This document shows positions 61,870-64,000 of a DNA stretch of 64,000 nucleotides, piece after piece. The DNA is from Neurospora crassa OR74A. Lineage: Eukaryota > Ascomycota > Sordariomycetes > Sordariales > Sordariaceae. The DNA lies in the NCBI RefSeq assembly GCF_000182925.2, contig NC_026502.1, forward strand, positions 3,906,001 to 3,970,000. Reading direction: 5' to 3'. How positions within the stretch are numbered: the stretch's first letter is position 1; each line of letters begins with the position of its first letter. A program made the translations under genes and the position numbers. Under the pieces are notes generated by a model. The model worked only from the letters and a program-made list of their open reading frames with translations. It was not told where the DNA came from and did not search any database.

Positions 61870-62511
61870 GATTGATGTTAGATGGACTTGAGTCGGTGCA
61901 CAGTCGCTCGGTTCATCCGTGCTGTTCAAATGTGTTCTTGACGATGTTCTGTCAATGAAAGCGCGTTGTGTCCCATCAAGGTACCTGTCTCATCACAACT
62001 GATAAGCTCCGATAAGCTACTCGGACAAGGGTCACTTCGCGAGCTGCCCCGCGAAAACAGCTGATTGAGCCCCGCTTCTCCAGCAGCTCTGCTGTGGGCT
62101 CCACTTATTTTTCACTCACCAAATGCACAACACCTACCACAATTGAAGCACAGACCCGGCTTGGCAAACAAATTCGTCCCGCGTGCCGGATCCGATTGTG
62201 AGCCGCCTCTGGACCCGACCCGGACTCCATCACGCCGCCCCCACGATTCCAGTCCAGTGTGAGTCCCGCCCAGGCCGCGGACTTCGAATCTCGAACCCTT
62301 GACTGTGTCCGAGACATTCCCACTTCCCGGCGACGCGGACTCGACTAAGACGACAACAGCGACAGCATAGGCGCTCGCCCGTCCCAAACCCCATTTGATT
62401 GCGCCGTCGCTTTTGCTCCCTCGGTCCCGGCGTGCGACATCTCATACCAATCGCCTTGCGCAACAACCCAAAAGATACCCATCGCGCACCCATCCACATA
62501 CAACGTACAAA
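61870..62511. promoter_or_regulatory. shared upstream region of the 408-residue gene and bL28m
   Basis: 642 bp between divergent ATGs. No specific element recognised. Short frames only. Confidence 0.5.
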
Positions 62512-63336
62512 ATGTCGTCCTTCCTCGTCCGCCCCTTCTGCCTCCGGGCCACCACCACCACCACCACCACCACCACCACCACCGCCCTCGTCCAGCAGCA
62601 ACTCCGCGCCCTAACAACCACCACGGCCCTAACCTACCACCAACCGCGCGTGCCCTCCTCCGCCATCCCCATCCCCAACGTCTCCGGCCGCGTGCCCCTC
62701 CCCGACTCTACCCCCGTCCCCGAGGACTTCAAGATCGAAATCCCTTCGTACCCGTACGGCCCCCGCCGCGTCTACCACCAATCCAACACGGGTCTGTACG
62801 GCTCCGCCCTGATCCGCTTCGGCAACAACGTCTCCAAGCGCAACGAAATCAAGACGCGCCGCAAATGGCGTCCCAACGTGCAGCAAAAGCGGCTCTGGTC
62901 CAAGTCTCTGGGGGTCTTTGTGCGCACGCGCGTGACCACTCGCGTCTTGCGCACCATTGACAAAGTCGGGGGTTTGGACGAGTACTTGCTGGGCCACAAG
63001 GCGGCGCGCGTCAAGGAGCTGGGGCCCTGGGGGTGGATGTTACGGTGGCGGATCATGCAGACGCCTGAGATCAGGGAGCGGTTCGCCAAGGAACGGGAGG
63101 CGCTGGGGTTGCCTCCTCGCAGAGAGGAAGATGAGGAAAAGAGTCTGGAGGAGCAGTTGAGGGAGTTTCAGGTTGCGGGCATCCAGTTTGCCGAGGGAAA
63201 GGCGCCTAAGACTAAGGGACAACTGAAGGAGGAGGCGGATCGGTTGATTAAGAAGTCGGAGACGGAGGAGTTTGGGCTGGGACAGGAGGAGGATCTGTTT
63301 ATGAAGGAGGAGCCGAAGCCCACCAAGATGGCGTAG
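62512..63336 (+). CDS. mrpl24: mitochondrial large-subunit ribosomal protein bL28m
   Basis: Single exon, 274 residues. It is a component of the mitochondrial 54S subunit (bacterial L28 family, yeast Mrpl24). The N-terminus (MSSFLVRPFCLRA) is basic and hydrophobic as for a mitochondrial presequence, but is followed by 11 consecutive Thr codons, all ACC (residues 14-24). The L28 core is at about 100-160: GLYGSALIRFGNNVSKRNE, then TRRKWRPNVQQKRLWS and VRTRVTTRVLRTIDK. The C-terminal extension is charged and helical (KEREALGLPPRREEDEEKS, ending EEPKPTKMA), as in fungal mitoribosomal L28 proteins. ATG chosen at the start of the presequence; upstream codons in frame belong to the leader. Confidence 0.9.
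   Translation: MSSFLVRPFCLRATTTTTTTTTTTALVQQQLRALTTTTALTYHQPRVPSSAIPIPNVSGRVPLPDSTPVPEDFKIEIPSYPYGPRRVYHQSNTGLYGSALIRFGNNVSKRNEIKTRRKWRPNVQQKRLWSKSLGVFVRTRVTTRVLRTIDKVGGLDEYLLGHKAARVKELGPWGWMLRWRIMQTPEIRERFAKEREALGLPPRREEDEEKSLEEQLREFQVAGIQFAEGKAPKTKGQLKEEADRLIKKSETEEFGLGQEEDLFMKEEPKPTKMA
62551..62583 (+). repeat. (ACC)11 microsatellite inside the bL28m presequence
   Basis: Eleven ACC units encode Thr14-24. Trinucleotide length changes here would alter presequence length without a frameshift. Confidence 0.9.
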
Positions 63337-63892
63337 GGAAATTCGGTCTTTTGAACAGGGTCTGATTACCGTCTGGTCGATGGAGAGGTGACGGCTGTAC
63401 CATATATCTTTGTGTATAAAAATGGGATTTTAGAGATTGGGAAGCAAAGTGTTGTGGATGATTGGACTTCGTGATACGAGTGAGTTTATCCAACGGATTC
63501 GCAGTATCCTGTCGAGAGCTATCTACGGGTGTAAAACATTCATGTCTCGGTCTACTGACGATGGCCAAAACAAGAGTCTAAGCAGATGAGCCTGCTTGAG
63601 CCTGCTCGAGAACCGGCGACTTTGACACTTTCTTAAGGATCCAAGTCCAACAATGCAAAATCATGCCCGAGGAGCTACTCCATAGACTTCTGAATTCGTC
63701 ATGTACCATTATTCATCATACAAGCTACGTAAAAAGCCAAAACCGCCCCCTTTTTGTGTACCATTCAAAAAAACAGAAAAAAAAAAAAAAAGAGAAACCA
63801 TCATTAAGTCCGGCCACAACCAGCCAACCAACTCCAAACTGCCTTTTATCACTTTTTTGCAAGTCTAAAACTTTTTTTGTCCGTCCACACAT
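63337..63892. other. convergent intergenic region
   Basis: 3' flanks of bL28m (+) and the aminotransferase (-). An A-rich run lies near 63,770-63,800. No gene seen. Confidence 0.55.
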
Positions 63893-64000
63893 CTAACCCT
63901 TGACCTTGAAAATGGCCTCGGCGAGACGGCCAACGTTCTCGCTAGTGATACCAGCGACAGAGATACGGCCGTCCTTGGTGGCATACACGCTGTGCTCCTT
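63893..64000 (-). CDS. aspartate aminotransferase, C-terminal 35 codons (gene continues beyond the window)
   Basis: The minus strand reads [19 protein letters not shown], then [16 protein letters not shown] and a TAG. The H-x-Y-x-x-K-D-G-R-I-S motif near the end is the conserved C-terminal block of eukaryotic aspartate aminotransferases, including the Arg that binds the substrate's alpha-carboxylate. The enzyme exchanges amino groups between aspartate and 2-oxoglutarate. Whether this is the cytosolic or mitochondrial form cannot be told from this fragment; there is no SKL-type peroxisomal ending. Confidence 0.85.
   Translation of the reverse strand, partial: KEHSVYATKDGRISVAGITSENVGRLAEAIFKVKG

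Noticed and set aside
1-64000. tRNA or rRNA genes, CRISPR arrays
   Set aside because: I saw no cloverleaf with a matching T-loop, no rRNA core sequence and no regularly spaced repeats. CRISPR arrays are not expected in a fungal nuclear genome. A dedicated tRNA scan was not possible.

Overview
The window is nuclear DNA of a filamentous ascomycete, almost certainly a Neurospora species. The bifunctional tryptophan synthase at 57.9-60.2 kb reads as Neurospora trp-3 (708 residues after splicing). Introns are short (64-112 nt) with fungal GT..AG sites. The first 30 kb carries the signature of repeat-induced point mutation (RIP): very AT-rich, coding frames recognisable but full of TAA/TAG codons, and repeat copies that differ only by transitions. 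Four runs of exactly 100 N mark assembly gaps of unknown true size. I cannot name the species.

Region 1 (1 to about 30,180) is a silenced block of nested transposons. The outer frame is a pair of 394-bp LTRs (2899-3292 and 28837-29230) flanked by a perfect GTTAT target duplication. Inside lie Ty3/gypsy gag-protease remains (about 4.4-7.2 kb) and reverse transcriptase/RNase H (about 14.3-16.9 kb). The integrase C-terminus follows at about 24.7-25.7 kb, and an unexplained extra coding relic lies at about 27.5-28.8 kb. Two later insertions split this element: a Tad-like LINE in antisense (about 9.1-14.2 kb) and a complete Ty1/copia element (16871-24660). The copia element has 806-bp LTRs and an AAATA target duplication. 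Its gag-pol is a single frame broken by at least 12 RIP-type stops. A second reading frame begins inside its 5' LTR and runs into the internal region, ahead of gag.

Region 2 (about 30.2 to 64 kb) is ordinary gene-bearing euchromatin. Left to right: an NADP-type alcohol dehydrogenase (-), an F-box protein (-), and a 1686-residue membrane-bound NRPS-like synthetase (+). Then come an RBR E3 ubiquitin ligase (-), a short-chain dehydrogenase lacking its catalytic Tyr (-), a Tna1/Dal5-type MFS transporter (-), a secreted protein (-), and the remains of a HET-domain gene (-). The window ends with the CLN3/Battenin homologue btn1 (-), trp-3 (+), an uncharacterised 408-residue protein (-), mitochondrial ribosomal protein bL28m (+), and the last 35 codons of an aspartate aminotransferase (-).

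Most of these are independent housekeeping or accessory genes rather than a cluster. btn1/trp-3 and the 408-residue gene/bL28m are head-to-head pairs that share upstream regions; the trp-3 side carries a perfect CPC1/Gcn4-type TGAGTCA. The most interesting gene is the synthetase at 38.4-43.6 kb. It joins an acyl-activating adenylation domain and a carrier domain to three membrane-tethered hexapeptide-repeat domains, the layout of the epsilon-poly-lysine synthetases, but with an adenylation domain of a different type.
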